Part shown: positions 1 to 10,200 of the stretch, one piece after another
Layout: every line of letters begins with the position of its first letter
How positions within the stretch are numbered: the first letter of the stretch is position 1
Assembly (NCBI GenBank): GCA_937951895.1
Contig: CALFER010000036.1
Coordinates: 1-64,000 of the forward strand
Length of the DNA stretch: 64,000 nt
Source: an uncultured bacterium
GTDB lineage: Bacteria > CSSED10-310 > CALFER01
Direction: 5' to 3'
Program-made: the position numbers and the translations under genes
Notes under the pieces: model-generated
Told to the model about the DNA's origin: nothing
Databases searched by the model: none
The model's input: only the letters and a program-made list of their open reading frames with translations

Positions 1-1200
1 GATGTGGCCGGGATCGAGGCGACCACCGCGCACCGGCTGCTCCGCTACAACCCTCGCGACAACCGCTTCCGGCACGATCTTTCCACGCCGCTGCCCGTGG
101 ACTATGTGATTGTCGATGAAGTGTCGATGCTCGATGTGCTGATCGCCGCTCAACTCGTCGAAGCCATTCCGCCCGGCGCGGGACTGCTCATGCTGGGCGA
201 TCCGGACCAGTTGCCCAGTGTCGAGGCGGGGGCGGTTCTGTCGAACCTGTTGCCGGATGAGCAGGAACAGACGGCGGGACCGGTCATTCGTCTCCGGAGG
301 AGTTATCGGGCGGGGCGGGGGCTGATGGAGGCGGCGATGGCGGTCAACCGGGGAGATCTCGGTGCACTCGATGACGCCGGTCTTTTCAGGCCGATCGATG
401 GAGGCCGGCGCGTGCGGGGTGCGGCGATCGACTCACCGATCGGGGAGGCGATGGCTGAGACCTCGGGCTGTCATGTCCTGTTCGTGCCGCGTGAGGATAT
501 GTCGCGGGTCGTCCATGAGACGGGGCTGGCCTGGATCGAGCGGATGCTGATCGGGACCGGACATCAGGCTGAATGGCCGGGTCTCGTTGAAAAACTCTCC
601 CGGCACGATCTGGGCGCCGGAAGCATCGATCCGGAGGGGCAGGATCTCCTCGACAGCCTGTTCGGCCGGATGGAAGCGACGCGGATTCTGACCGTGCACC
701 GTCGCGGCAGAACGGGATGCAACGCGTTGAATGGCGTGATCATGCGCCGGTTTCACTCGGTCATCGACCCCGGTTCACCTCCGGAGCTGTTTTCGGGAAT
801 GCCCATCATTGTGACGCGCAACGCGCCGAAGCTGTCCGTTTTTAACGGGGATGTCGGCGTGTGTCTGCGGGATGCCGGCGGCACGTTCCATGTTGTGTTC
901 AGGCGCATGCGAGGCTACATCCGGTACCATGCCGACCGGATACGCGACTGGGCGCCGGCGTTCGCGATGACTGTTCACAAGAGCCAGGGATCGGAATACG
1001 ACCGGGTGCTGGTGGTGTTGCCCGAGGATGAAACCAGTCGGATTCTGACGCGTGAGATTGTGTATACGGGGTTGACGAGAGCCCGGCGGGCGGCCGTGAT
1101 TCTGGGGCCTCGCGATGCCCTGATCCGGGCGGTGTCGCGGCGGATTGAGCGCGAGACGGGTACCGGATTTTACGGGGGATTTCCGGAGGATGCGCGATGA
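1..1200 (+). CDS. recD: Exodeoxyribonuclease V alpha subunit (RecD), C-terminal part
   Basis: This is the 3' part of a superfamily 1B helicase gene that enters from the left edge; the N-terminus and Walker A motif lie outside. Visible motifs in order are the Walker B box VDEVSM, the motif III stretch GDPDQLPSVEAGAVL, the FNGDVG segment typical of RecD C-terminal domains, and the motif V/VI block AMTVHKSQGSEYDRV followed by YTGLTRARR. RecD proteins are the 5'-3' motor of the RecBCD nuclease that resects double-strand breaks. The AMTVHKSQGSE and TRE-VYT-TRAR spacing resembles enterobacterial RecD more than RecD2. recB and recC would be expected upstream but cannot be seen. The stop codon overlaps the next gene by ATGA, so the pseudouridine synthase is probably cotranscribed. 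Confidence 0.85.
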   Translation, partial: DVAGIEATTAHRLLRYNPRDNRFRHDLSTPLPVDYVIVDEVSMLDVLIAAQLVEAIPPGAGLLMLGDPDQLPSVEAGAVLSNLLPDEQEQTAGPVIRLRRSYRAGRGLMEAAMAVNRGDLGALDDAGLFRPIDGGRRVRGAAIDSPIGEAMAETSGCHVLFVPREDMSRVVHETGLAWIERMLIGTGHQAEWPGLVEKLSRHDLGAGSIDPEGQDLLDSLFGRMEATRILTVHRRGRTGCNALNGVIMRRFHSVIDPGSPPELFSGMPIIVTRNAPKLSVFNGDVGVCLRDAGGTFHVVFRRMRGYIRYHADRIRDWAPAFAMTVHKSQGSEYDRVLVVLPEDETSRILTREIVYTGLTRARRAAVILGPRDALIRAVSRRIERETGTGFYGGFPEDAR

Positions 1201-2162
1201 GTGTGGAGCATCGTGTCTGTGTGACGCCGGATCAGGCCGGGAAAAGACTGGACAGGGTTCTGTCCGAGGCGATAGAGGGGCTGTCCCGCGCTCGGATTCA
1301 ATCGCTGATCGATGAGGAGCGGGTGACCGTGAACGGAAGGCTCGCCAAGGCGTCCTGCATGGTTCGCGAGGGTGATGTCGCCGTCGTCAGCGTTCCGGAA
1401 GTCCGGCCGGTGGATCTGGTCCCCGAGAATCTCGGAGTGCCTGTTCTGTATGAGGATGACGACCTGGTGGTGGTGGACAAGCCGAGAGGCATGGCCGTGC
1501 ATCCCGGCGCGGGGGTCGATCACGGCACGCTCGTGCACGCGCTCATGTATCAGTGCCGGGATCTGTCCGGAATCGGCGGGCAATTGCGCCCGGGCATCGT
1601 CCATCGACTCGATCGCGGCACCTCGGGAATCATGCTCGCAGCCAAGAACGACGCTGCGCACGAGCGACTCGCGAGGCAGTTTGCGGAGCGTCGCATCCGG
1701 AAGGAATACCGGGCGATTGTGGCGGGTGAGCCGTCGTGGGTTGAAACCGAGGTCGACGGGCCGATCGCGCGACATCCCTCCGAACGGAAAAAAATGGCGA
1801 TCGTTGCCGCCGGCCGGAACGCGCGAACCCGATTTCGCGTGATGGCCTCCGGAGACCGGATCGCACTGGTTTCGGCGTGCCCGTTGACCGGCAGAACCCA
1901 CCAGATCCGCGTGCACCTGATGGCTCTGGGATTCCCGGTCCTGGGCGATACCGTTTACGGTAAAAACGCCGCGGATCGGTTTCGCGGCACCGAGATCGGA
2001 CTCCGGCTGAAGGGAATCGATGGGTTCTGTCTCCATGCCCGATCGCTCGAATTCCGGCATCCCGTCGGATTGCACGAGATGCGCTTCGAAGCGCGTATGC
2101 CGGACGACATGAAGGGGATTCTGATGTGCGGAGGAATCAACATGAAGGAGCGGGAGACATGA
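1197..2162 (+). CDS. RluA-family 23S rRNA pseudouridine synthase with S4 domain
   Basis: This 321-residue enzyme isomerises uridines in large-subunit rRNA. An N-terminal S4 RNA-binding domain (about residues 12-65) contains KRLDRVL and RIQSLIDEERVTVNG. The catalytic domain carries the family signature HRLDRGTSG, in which the second Asp is the nucleophile, followed by LTGRTHQIRVHL, a second conserved RluA block. The S4 plus RluA layout matches RluC and RluD; I cannot choose between them. The start ATG overlaps the recD stop, and the stop overlaps the start of the Sir2 gene, both as ATGA, so the three genes form a translationally coupled run. Confidence 0.9.
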   Translation: MSVEHRVCVTPDQAGKRLDRVLSEAIEGLSRARIQSLIDEERVTVNGRLAKASCMVREGDVAVVSVPEVRPVDLVPENLGVPVLYEDDDLVVVDKPRGMAVHPGAGVDHGTLVHALMYQCRDLSGIGGQLRPGIVHRLDRGTSGIMLAAKNDAAHERLARQFAERRIRKEYRAIVAGEPSWVETEVDGPIARHPSERKKMAIVAAGRNARTRFRVMASGDRIALVSACPLTGRTHQIRVHLMALGFPVLGDTVYGKNAADRFRGTEIGLRLKGIDGFCLHARSLEFRHPVGLHEMRFEARMPDDMKGILMCGGINMKERET

Positions 2163-2875
2163 ATGGGACGGACGCGCCGGTCGATCTGCGAGCATTCGAG
2201 CGGATTGTTTTCTTCTGCGGTGCGGGATTGTCCGCCGAGTCCGGTATCCCGACATATCGCGGTGCAGGCGGTATCTGGGGGAGATATCGGTATGAGGAAT
2301 ATGCGTGTCAGCGGGCATTCGATCGGGATCCCGGAAAAGTCTGGGATTTTCACGACGAGCGCCGCCGGTTCGTGGCGGGCTGCGAACCGAATCCGGGACA
2401 CCATGTGATCACCCGTGTGCAGGCGCGGAAACCCGACACTCGGATCATCACCCAGAACATCGACGGGATGCTGCAGCGCGCGGGCGCCCGCGAAGTTATC
2501 GAACTGCATGGGAGTCTCTGGCGGGTCCGGTGCGATCGGGAGGGGACGATCATGAACGATGACACCGTGCCGATTCGATCCCGGATGTGCACGTGCGGGG
2601 CGTATCTGAGGCCGGACATCGTCTGGTTCGAGGACAGTCTGGATCCGCGGGTGATCCGTGCTGCGATCGAGGCGATGAGCGCCGCGGATCTGCTCGTGAC
2701 CGTCGGCACCTCCGCGGAAGTCTTCCCGGCCGCCCAACTTCCGTTTATCGCCATGGAGAGGGGGATTCCGTCGATCGAGATCAACACCGAGTACACTCCG
2801 GTGTCCCGGTTGTATCGGTATGTCATGCGAGGTCCTGCGTCGCGTATGCTGGAACGGCTGGATTATACGGGGTAG
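2159..2875 (+). CDS. Sir2-family NAD-dependent protein deacylase
   Basis: This 238-residue protein has the Sir2 motifs GAGLSAESGIPTYRG (NAD binding), TQNIDGM and ELHGSLW with the catalytic His, followed by VTVGTSAEVFPAA. It would remove acyl groups from lysines using NAD. ATG at 2159 was chosen because AAGGAG lies just upstream and it overlaps the preceding stop as ATGA; an in-frame start at 2126 lies well inside the previous gene. Two oddities are visible. The zinc site has only three cysteines (about C125, C144 and C146, the last two as CxC rather than CxxC). The Tyr of the Tyr-x-x-Arg pair that marks desuccinylases such as CobB is His (H65, R68). Its 3' end overlaps the convergent kinase gene by 13 bp. 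Confidence 0.88.
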   Translation: MNGTDAPVDLRAFERIVFFCGAGLSAESGIPTYRGAGGIWGRYRYEEYACQRAFDRDPGKVWDFHDERRRFVAGCEPNPGHHVITRVQARKPDTRIITQNIDGMLQRAGAREVIELHGSLWRVRCDREGTIMNDDTVPIRSRMCTCGAYLRPDIVWFEDSLDPRVIRAAIEAMSAADLLVTVGTSAEVFPAAQLPFIAMERGIPSIEINTEYTPVSRLYRYVMRGPASRMLERLDYTG

Positions 2876-5250
2876 AGCACCGCCCGGACGGCATCGAGCA
2901 GACGGATAGCCCGATACGGTTTCTGGATAAATCCGAAAACACCTCCCGGTTGATAGCGTTTCAGAACGTCCTCGCGCATATAGCCGCTCGACATGACAAT
3001 CGGAACATCGGGTTGGAGCCCGTAGATCAGGTCGAAAAGGGAGTTTCCGGAGCGATCGAGGATCGAGACATCGAGGACGATGGCGCGGATGGACGGGCCG
3101 GAGGCGGACAACTGCCGGAGGAGGCTGGTGCCGTCATGGGCGCAGATGGTCTGGAAGCCGGCGGATTCGAGAATTTGCGCGGTGACCACGGACACCGTGG
3201 TTTCTTCGTCCGCGACAAGGATCGTGCCGGATTCCATCGGCGCGTCATCCTGACGGGCGTCCGGATCGGATGGCTCCGGAGCGCCGATAGCGATCGGCAG
3301 GAAGACGCGGAAATGCGATCCGTTCCCGGGGTGCGATTCGACCGTGAGTGTGCCGCGGTGGGCGCGGATGATGCCGAGCACGACCGAGAGACCGAGGCCG
3401 CGGCCGAGGAATTTGGTCGAGAAGAACGGGTCGAAGATGCGGCCGATCGTTTCGGGCGTCATGCCGCAGCCCGTGTCGATGATCTCGAGGCACACATAGG
3501 AACCTTCGGGCAGGTTGTCGTCGATGTAGGCCGATCGCAGATCGTCACGGGAGCAATGCGTCAGTCCCGTGCGCACCGTGACAGTGCCGTGTGTTTCCTG
3601 GCAGGCTTCGGCGGCATTTGTCACGAGATTCAGGATGACCTGACGGATCTGGGTGCCATCGGCCCGGATTGCCGGGATGGCAGGGTCGAGTTCGAGATGG
3701 ATATGGGCTTTTGACGACAGGGAGACATCGAGCAGGGCATGCATGTCTTCGATGATCTCGTTCAGATCCAACGAATGAATATCCACATAGGCTTTGCCGG
3801 CGTACGCGAGAATCTGGTTGCACAGATCGGCGGCACGTTCGGCGGCTTTCACGATCTGATCGACCGCCCGCTGTGTCTTGGGGGAATTCGCCGAATCGGC
3901 GCTGAGCAGGCTGGAGTAGCCCAGGATTCCGGTGAGCAGATTGTTGAAATCGTGTGCGATGCCGCCGGCGACCACGCCCAGGCTTTCGAGTTTCTGGGTG
4001 TGGCGGATCTGCAGTTCCATCTGGCGCACTTCCTGCTCGGCCCGCTTCTGGTCCGTCAGATCGTCGATGATCGACAAGAGGCATCTCAACCCGCCGTCCG
4101 GATCCGGAATCGGGATTTCCTTGAATCGCAGAATGCGTTCACCGAGACCGTCGAGGGTGACGCAGACTTCCGGCAGTTCCTGGGTGTGGAAGGATCGGAC
4201 CGCGGCTTCATCGGCCATCCGGATCGAGCGTGCGATTTCCGGAGGGAACAGGTCGAAATCGGAGCGGTTTTCGGCGAGGTAGGGTGAGGCGGTCAGCAGG
4301 GAGAGGGCGGCGCGGTTCATCGTCATGACGGTGAACGATTCGATGTGTTTGATGACGATGGCACTGGGGATGTTTTCGAGAATCGAGGTGAGTTCTTCGC
4401 GGGTGGTGAGCAAGGAGTTTTGGGTTTGCTTCAGTTGTGTGATGTCGGTCAGGCAGGACCGCATGCCGACCACCTGGCCATCGCGGATGATCGGAACCGA
4501 ATGCGTCAGGGCCCAGAATTCGGTACCGTCGAGACGTCTGACGCGGTATTCGTTGGGATTCCGGCCCGTGCCGCGCAGAATGTCGCGGCATGTCGCAATG
4601 GCGCGATCCCGATCGTTCGGGTGAATCAGATCGATGATGCGGATGCCCTGATCGAGATTCTTCTGGGAGCCGCAGAACATGTCCAGTCCCGGTTGGTTGA
4701 CATAGAGTGCTTTGAGATCGAGATCGACTTCGCAGAGCGCGATGGGCAGGAGGTCGGCCATCTCGTGGAATCGGGTGAGTGTTTCCTGGAGAGCCGTTTC
4801 GATGCGGCGTTCGTAGGTGATGTCGCGCTGGATGGAAATCCAGTGGGTGACGGCGCCGGAGGGGTCGGTGATGGGTGAGATATCGAGGTCGAAGATGAGG
4901 AGGGAGCCGTCTTTTCTGTAGTTGCGAACTTCCGTACGGATGGGTTTATGATCGCTCAGTGCCCGGGAGATTGCCTGCGTGACGTCGGGAGATGTATCGG
5001 CGCCGTGGAGGAAGGTGGGGGGGTGACCGATGACTTCGGTGCGATCGTACCCGGTGATACGGCAGAAGGCGTCATTGACATAGATGATCCGGGGCATGGT
5101 GCCGGGAGTGAAAAGAGCTTCGGTGATGACGATCGCATCGGGGAGTTTGCGGAGGACGGATTCGAGTTGGAGGAGGCGGGCAGTGGCGGCTTCGGGTGCG
5201 GGTGCAGAAAGGGGGGTGCAGCCGGGATCGGTGGAATCGGGATGCGTCAT
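2863..5250 (-). CDS. PAS-domain hybrid sensor histidine kinase with C-terminal receiver
   Basis: This 795-residue protein has no membrane segment, so it is probably a cytoplasmic sensor. Three PAS-type domains run from about residues 30-150 (with DAIVITEA and the PAC segment YRKDGSLLIFDLDISPI), 155-280 and 285-400. The HisKA segment contains GGIAHDFNNLLTG with the phospho-accepting His near residue 433. An HATPase_c domain follows with the N box NLVTNAAEA and G boxes DTGCGM and GRGLGLSVVLGI. The C-terminal receiver starts TILVADEE, has its phospho-acceptor Asp near residue 726 in VLDVSILD, and the conserved Lys in IQKPY. A GGAGG ribosome site lies 8 bases before the ATG. The gene is divergent from the efflux operon; no partner regulator is adjacent, and the ligand is unknown. 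Confidence 0.9.
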   Translation of the reverse strand: MTHPDSTDPGCTPLSAPAPEAATARLLQLESVLRKLPDAIVITEALFTPGTMPRIIYVNDAFCRITGYDRTEVIGHPPTFLHGADTSPDVTQAISRALSDHKPIRTEVRNYRKDGSLLIFDLDISPITDPSGAVTHWISIQRDITYERRIETALQETLTRFHEMADLLPIALCEVDLDLKALYVNQPGLDMFCGSQKNLDQGIRIIDLIHPNDRDRAIATCRDILRGTGRNPNEYRVRRLDGTEFWALTHSVPIIRDGQVVGMRSCLTDITQLKQTQNSLLTTREELTSILENIPSAIVIKHIESFTVMTMNRAALSLLTASPYLAENRSDFDLFPPEIARSIRMADEAAVRSFHTQELPEVCVTLDGLGERILRFKEIPIPDPDGGLRCLLSIIDDLTDQKRAEQEVRQMELQIRHTQKLESLGVVAGGIAHDFNNLLTGILGYSSLLSADSANSPKTQRAVDQIVKAAERAADLCNQILAYAGKAYVDIHSLDLNEIIEDMHALLDVSLSSKAHIHLELDPAIPAIRADGTQIRQVILNLVTNAAEACQETHGTVTVRTGLTHCSRDDLRSAYIDDNLPEGSYVCLEIIDTGCGMTPETIGRIFDPFFSTKFLGRGLGLSVVLGIIRAHRGTLTVESHPGNGSHFRVFLPIAIGAPEPSDPDARQDDAPMESGTILVADEETTVSVVTAQILESAGFQTICAHDGTSLLRQLSASGPSIRAIVLDVSILDRSGNSLFDLIYGLQPDVPIVMSSGYMREDVLKRYQPGGVFGFIQKPYRAIRLLDAVRAVLYPV

Positions 5251-5359
5251 GGTATCAACCTCCGGAAATCAGTTTAACGGTGAGGGGGGTAAAAATCTAT
5301 AGGGATGGGAGAAAAGGTGTGCGAGGGTGAGGGGTGCGCGGCCGCGTCAACAAAACCTG

Positions 5360-5388
5360 TTGACAGGGCGCCCGGGATCATGTAATTA
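5360..5388 (+). promoter_or_regulatory. Sigma-70-like promoter of the TetR/efflux operon
   Basis: A perfect -35 box TTGACA (5360-5365) is separated by 17 bp from TAATTA (5383-5388). It lies 65 bp before the TetR start, and the -10 box overlaps the first inverted repeat described in the next entry, as expected for an autorepressed promoter. Confidence 0.7.
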
Positions 5389-5414
5389 CCGATCGGTAGA
5401 TTACCGACCGGTAA
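5387..5414. promoter_or_regulatory. Tandem TetR-type operators
   Basis: Two adjacent palindromes are present: TACCGATCGGTA (5387-5398, perfect) and TTACCGACCGGTAA (5401-5414, one central mismatch pair). Their centres are 15 bp apart. They overlap the -10 box and probable start site, so binding by the TetR product encoded 40 bp downstream would block transcription of the efflux operon. The ACCG-n2-CGGT arms are of the kind bound by many TetR proteins; the assignment to this protein is inferred from position. Confidence 0.65.
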
Positions 5415-5452
5415 ATATGGGTCGGTTGCGAGGACGGGAGAAGGAGAATAGC

Positions 5453-6080
5453 ATGGCTGGGATCATTGCAGCGCATTTCAACGAGGCGACGGCCCGGGAG
5501 CGCTTACTGAGCGCCGCCGTCGGTCTGTTTACGCAAAAAGGCTACTCGGCAACGACCGTCCGTGAAATCGTCGAGGCTGCGGGGGTCACCAAGCCGATCC
5601 TCTACTACTACTTCGGCAACAAGGAAGGCATCTATCAGCATCTCATCGAGGAAGGCCACGCCGCCTTCCTCAAACTCGTCGACAGCTTCCAATCCCTCAC
5701 CGGCAACTCCATCGAACGCCTCTATAAAGCCGCCGAATCCTTCTATACGCTCGGTATCCAGAATCTCGATATCGTCCGTCTCATCCATGTCATCTTCTAC
5801 GGCCCCCCCCCAAGGCGCTCCCTTCGTCGATATTCTCTCGTTCCAGACCCGTCTGTATGAGGCATATCTGCGGATCGTCATGTCTGGTATCGCCGCCGGA
5901 GAAATCCGTCCGATTCCCGATTCCATCACGCTGTCGATCATGGCCGTCACCAGTTTCGCTGTCGATACCCAGCTTGCGCATCCCGAAACCGCCATCGGTC
6001 TCGACGGCCTTCGCAAAATGCTCGATGTCATCTTCCAGGGCATCGCCAACCCCCGCATTTCTCCCCAGGAGGCATCATGA
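5453..6080 (+). pseudogene. TetR/AcrR-family repressor, reading frame broken at a 9-C run
   Basis: The ATG at 5453 has AAGGAGA upstream. The N-terminal helix-turn-helix is clear: LLSAAVGLFTQKGYSATTV followed by VTKPILYYYFGNKEGIY (residues 19-64). After the codons for IFYG the frame runs through nine cytosines (5803-5811). As written, translation continues to a premature stop at 5860. With eight cytosines the protein continues as PPQGAPFVDILSFQTRLYE to a TGA at 6078-6080, giving 208 residues, a normal TetR length, with that stop overlapping the next start as ATGA. The downstream frame keeps coherent helical ligand-domain sequence, so the lesion is either recent, a sequencing or assembly error, or a phase-variable tract. 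The likely role is local repressor of the pump genes that follow. Confidence 0.85.
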
Positions 6081-7243
6081 ATCCACGTATCGTCTTTCTG
6101 TTCTTCGCACTCGCACTCAGCGCCTCCCTCTCCGGTTGCTCCAACGACACCGAAGGAAAATCGACCCCGGGAAACGGATCGCAGCCGGCCGTCGCGGTTG
6201 AAATTGCCGATGTGACCCACGGCGTCATCCGCGAAGATCTCGATGTCGTCGGCACGCTCGAACCGAAATTCTCCGTCGATGTGCGATCCGAATTCGCCGG
6301 TCCGGTATCCGATATCTTTGTGACGGAATGGGTGTCGGTCAAAAAAGGCGACCGGCTGGCCCGGATCGATACGCAGGAAGCGGACATGATCCTGCAGAAA
6401 TCGCGGGCGGCGGTCGAGGCGGCCCGGGCGGCGGTGCTGCAGGCGGAAGTCAGTGCCGGCCGAGCGCGGCAGGATTACGATCGCGCGGTACAGCTCAAGG
6501 AGTCCGGACTGATCACCCAGCAGAACATGGATGATGCCGATGCGGGGCTGAAGGCCGCCGATGCCTCGGTGACCGCCGCCTCGGCGCAACTCGATGTCGC
6601 CCGCGAGGATCTCCGGTACGCCGAAATGCGCCTGCGCAAATCCACGATCTCCGCGCCGATCGACGGCCGCGTGTCGCTGCGCGCGGTCAATGTCGGCGAT
6701 ATGGTTTCGATGGGTGGAGACCCCATGTTCAAGATCGTCGACAACACGCTCCTCAATCTCACGATCACCATCCCCTCCTCCCGTCTCGAACTCCTCGCCA
6801 TCGGCCAGACGGTCGAATTCACCACCGACGCGATTCCCGGAAAAACGTTTTCCGGGCAGATCCAGCACATCAATCCGGCGGTCGATTCCGCGAGTCGCAC
6901 GGTGAAGGCGATCGCCGAGGTTCCGAATCCGGGTGAGGAACTGCGTGCGGGATTGTTCGTCAAAGGCCGGATCGTCTCGACATCGTCGGAATCCTCTCTG
7001 ATCGTGCCCCGCCTCGCGCTGGCCGATTGGAATGTCGCCGAACGTTCCGGGACGGTCTTCATCGCATCATCCGATACCGCACGGCTCGCACAGGTCAGAA
7101 TCGGCCGGGTGTCGGCGGATGCCGTCGAAATTCTCAGCGGGGTGTCGGAAACCGATCAGGTCGTGGTCCGCGGCGCGTTCAATCTCAAGGACGGCGCTCC
7201 GGTCCGAATCGTCGTATCCGCCGGCGCCACTCCGGGAGAGTAA
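6077..7243 (+). CDS. RND efflux periplasmic adaptor lipoprotein (HlyD/AcrA family)
   Basis: This 388-residue protein begins with a lipoprotein signal peptide ending in the lipobox LSGC (Cys near residue 22). It then has the first half of a barrel-sandwich domain (DVVGTLEPKFSVDVR), an alpha-helical hairpin rich in Ala, Arg and Glu (about residues 105-180), the second half (RLRKSTISAPIDGRVSLRAV), a beta-barrel and a membrane-proximal domain. Such adaptors join an inner-membrane RND pump to an outer-membrane channel. It overlaps the TetR stop by 4 bp and is followed after 2 bp by the pump gene, so all three belong to one operon. Confidence 0.92.
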   Translation: MNPRIVFLFFALALSASLSGCSNDTEGKSTPGNGSQPAVAVEIADVTHGVIREDLDVVGTLEPKFSVDVRSEFAGPVSDIFVTEWVSVKKGDRLARIDTQEADMILQKSRAAVEAARAAVLQAEVSAGRARQDYDRAVQLKESGLITQQNMDDADAGLKAADASVTAASAQLDVAREDLRYAEMRLRKSTISAPIDGRVSLRAVNVGDMVSMGGDPMFKIVDNTLLNLTITIPSSRLELLAIGQTVEFTTDAIPGKTFSGQIQHINPAVDSASRTVKAIAEVPNPGEELRAGLFVKGRIVSTSSESSLIVPRLALADWNVAERSGTVFIASSDTARLAQVRIGRVSADAVEILSGVSETDQVVVRGAFNLKDGAPVRIVVSAGATPGE

Positions 7244-7245
7244 CC

Positions 7246-10200
7246 ATGTTTTTGTCCAACCTGTCGATCCGCCGACCGGTGTTCGCGTCGGTCATGATGC
7301 TGACGCTCGTGACACTCGGTCTGTTCTCCTATAAACGTCTCGCCATCGAACTCATGCCCAATGTCGAATTTCCCGTCGTCGCGGTCATCACGGCCTACGA
7401 AGGCGCATCGCCGGAAACGGTGGAACGGGAAGTCACGAAACGCATGGAAGAAGCGCTCAACCCGCTGGCCGGCGTCAAGCACATCATCTCCTACTCCCGT
7501 GAGGGGGTTTCGACGGTCATCGCCATTTTCGAACTCAATATCGTCATCAACGATGCCTCCCAGGAAGCTCGCGCCCGTATCAACGCGATCCGGGGCGAAC
7601 TGCCGCTCGACATCGAAGATCCCATCATCCAGAAAATGGATATCAACTCCTCCCCGATCATCGCGCTCGCTGTCAGGAGCGACACCTTGCCGCCGCAGGA
7701 GCTGTCGAAACTGGTCGATAAGAAGATCAAACGGCGGATCGAAAACATCCAGGGAGTCGGCAAGATCGACCTGGTCGGCGACCGGGCCCGCGAAGTCCGC
7801 GTCAATCTCGATCCGGCCCGTCTCGAAGCGATCGGGATGGGAGTGGACGAGGTTATCTACGGGTTGCGATCCGAAAACGTGAATCAGCCACTGGGCCGCT
7901 TGAATCACGGCGATTCCGAGATCACGATCCGGATTGCGGGAAAGCCGAAGCAGGTTGAGGATTTCGAGCATATGGTGATCGCTCAGCGCAACGGGCATCC
8001 TGTCATGCTGGCGGATGTGGCGCAGATCGAGGACGATATCGAGGAGCAGCGGTCGATGGCGCTGGTCAACGGCGTCCCGGCGGTGGCGGTCAATATCATG
8101 AAGCAGTCCGGTGCGAATACGGTCGACGTGATCACGAAGATCAACCGTGAGATCACCGCGTTGCAGACCGAACTGCCCGAGGGTGTCACGATCGAAATCG
8201 TTCAGGATACCTCAAAATGGATTCTCGATTCCGTCAAAGACGTCATCGAAACCATTATCATCGGCGGTTTTCTGACGGTCACGATCGTCTTTCTGTTCCT
8301 GAACTCATGGCGTTCGACGGTCATCACGGGTCTCACCCTGCCGATCTCGGTCATCTCGGCATTCATCATCATGAACTTTATGGGCATGACGCTCAATGTC
8401 CTGACCCTGATGGCCCTGTCGCTGGCGATCGGTCTGCTGATCGACGACGCGATTGTCGTTCGAGAAAACATCGTCCGGCATCTCGAACACGGCGAAGACC
8501 ATCTCACGGCCGCCCGCAACGGCACCTCCGAAATCGGTCTCGCGGTGCTCGCCACCAGCATGTCGATCATCGCCGTCTTTATCCCCGTCGCCTTCATGAA
8601 AGGCATTGTCGGCAAGTTTTTCTATCATTTCGGCATCACGGTCGCCTTCGCCGTGCTGGTCTCGCTGTTCGTCTCCTTCACGCTCGATCCGATGCTGTCA
8701 TCCCGATGGGTTGATCCGGATATCGAACGAGCAGGCAAGCGGAACCGGCTGTCCCGAGCGCTGGATCGATTCAATGCCTGGTTCGATCGGACGGCGGACC
8801 GCTACAAGACGCTGATTGCCTGGGCGCTGGATCACCGGAAGACTACCATGCTGGCGGCCCTGGGTGCTTTCGTGCTCGGTCTGATGGTGTTTTCGGTTCT
8901 CCCGAGTTCCTTCATGACGGAATTCGACCAGGAGGAGTTCATCCTGCGGTTCCGGACGGCACCGGGAGCGTCGCTCGACGAGACCCGCGGCCGGATGGCG
9001 GAAGTGGACCGGATTTTGAAGGACTTTCCCGAGGTGCACCATACCTATGCGACGCTGGGGGCAGGCGACAGCGGAACGGTCCGGGACGGCTGGGTGTATG
9101 TGAAGCTGACCGGGAAAGACGAACGGGATCGGGATCAGTGGCAGGTGATGCATGATCTGAGACAGAAGCTTGCGGGCATCCCCGGCATCATTTCCTCCGT
9201 CGAACTTCCCTCGGAAGCCGGCAGCGCCAAACCGGTCCAGATCAATATCCGCGGGGAAGACATCGAACTCCTCAAGCAATACGCACAGGAGTTCCGCGAC
9301 GAACTCTGGAAGCATCCCGGCATTGTCGATATCGACGTCACGATGCTGGAGGACATGCCGGAGTATCGATTGCGTGTGGACCGGGAGCGGGCGGTCAGCT
9401 CCGGTGTGATGACATCGAACATCACGACCACCCTGGGCGCGCTGGTGGGCGGCCAGGCCGTCACGACATTCGAAGATGAGGAGGGGGACGCGGTCGACGT
9501 GCGGGTACGGTTGCCCGAGGCGCTTCGCAGGGATATCGCGCAGGTCCAATCGCTCAGAATGTCCGTTCCGACCGAAGACGGTCCGGTTCTGGTGCCGTTG
9601 GGAGACATCGTGTCGTATGAACGCGGCGTGACGCCGTCCGAGATCAACCGGCAGGCCATGACCCGTCAGATCACGATCAGCGCGAACCTCGAAGGGGTTG
9701 CACTCGGCGATGCCATGAAGATCGCCGACTCGGTGCAGAAGAAGTTGCAGATGGCGCCGGGGTATCGGGTCGTGTATTCCGGTGAGAGCGAGGACATGGT
9801 GGAATCGTTCGGGTATATGGCCGAGTCGCTTCTGCTGGCCATCATCTTTGTGTATCTGATTCTGGCGGCGCAGTTCGAATCGTTCGTGGATCCGTTCGCG
9901 ATCATGCTCTCACTGCCCCTGTCGATCGTCGGTATGTCCGGGATGCTCTTTCTGACCGGCGATACGGTCAACATCATGTCGCTCATCGGACTGATCATGC
10001 TCATGGGCCTCGTGACGAAGAACGCGATTCTGCTGATCGATTACGCGAAAGTTCTTCGCGAGCGCGGGTTTGAGCGGCGCGAGGCGATGATCGAGGCCGG
10101 CCGGACGAGGCTTCGTCCGATCATCATGACGACGCTCGCGATGATCTTCGGCATGCTCCCTGTCGCCCTCGCGCTGGGGTCGGGTGCCGAGATGCGTGCG

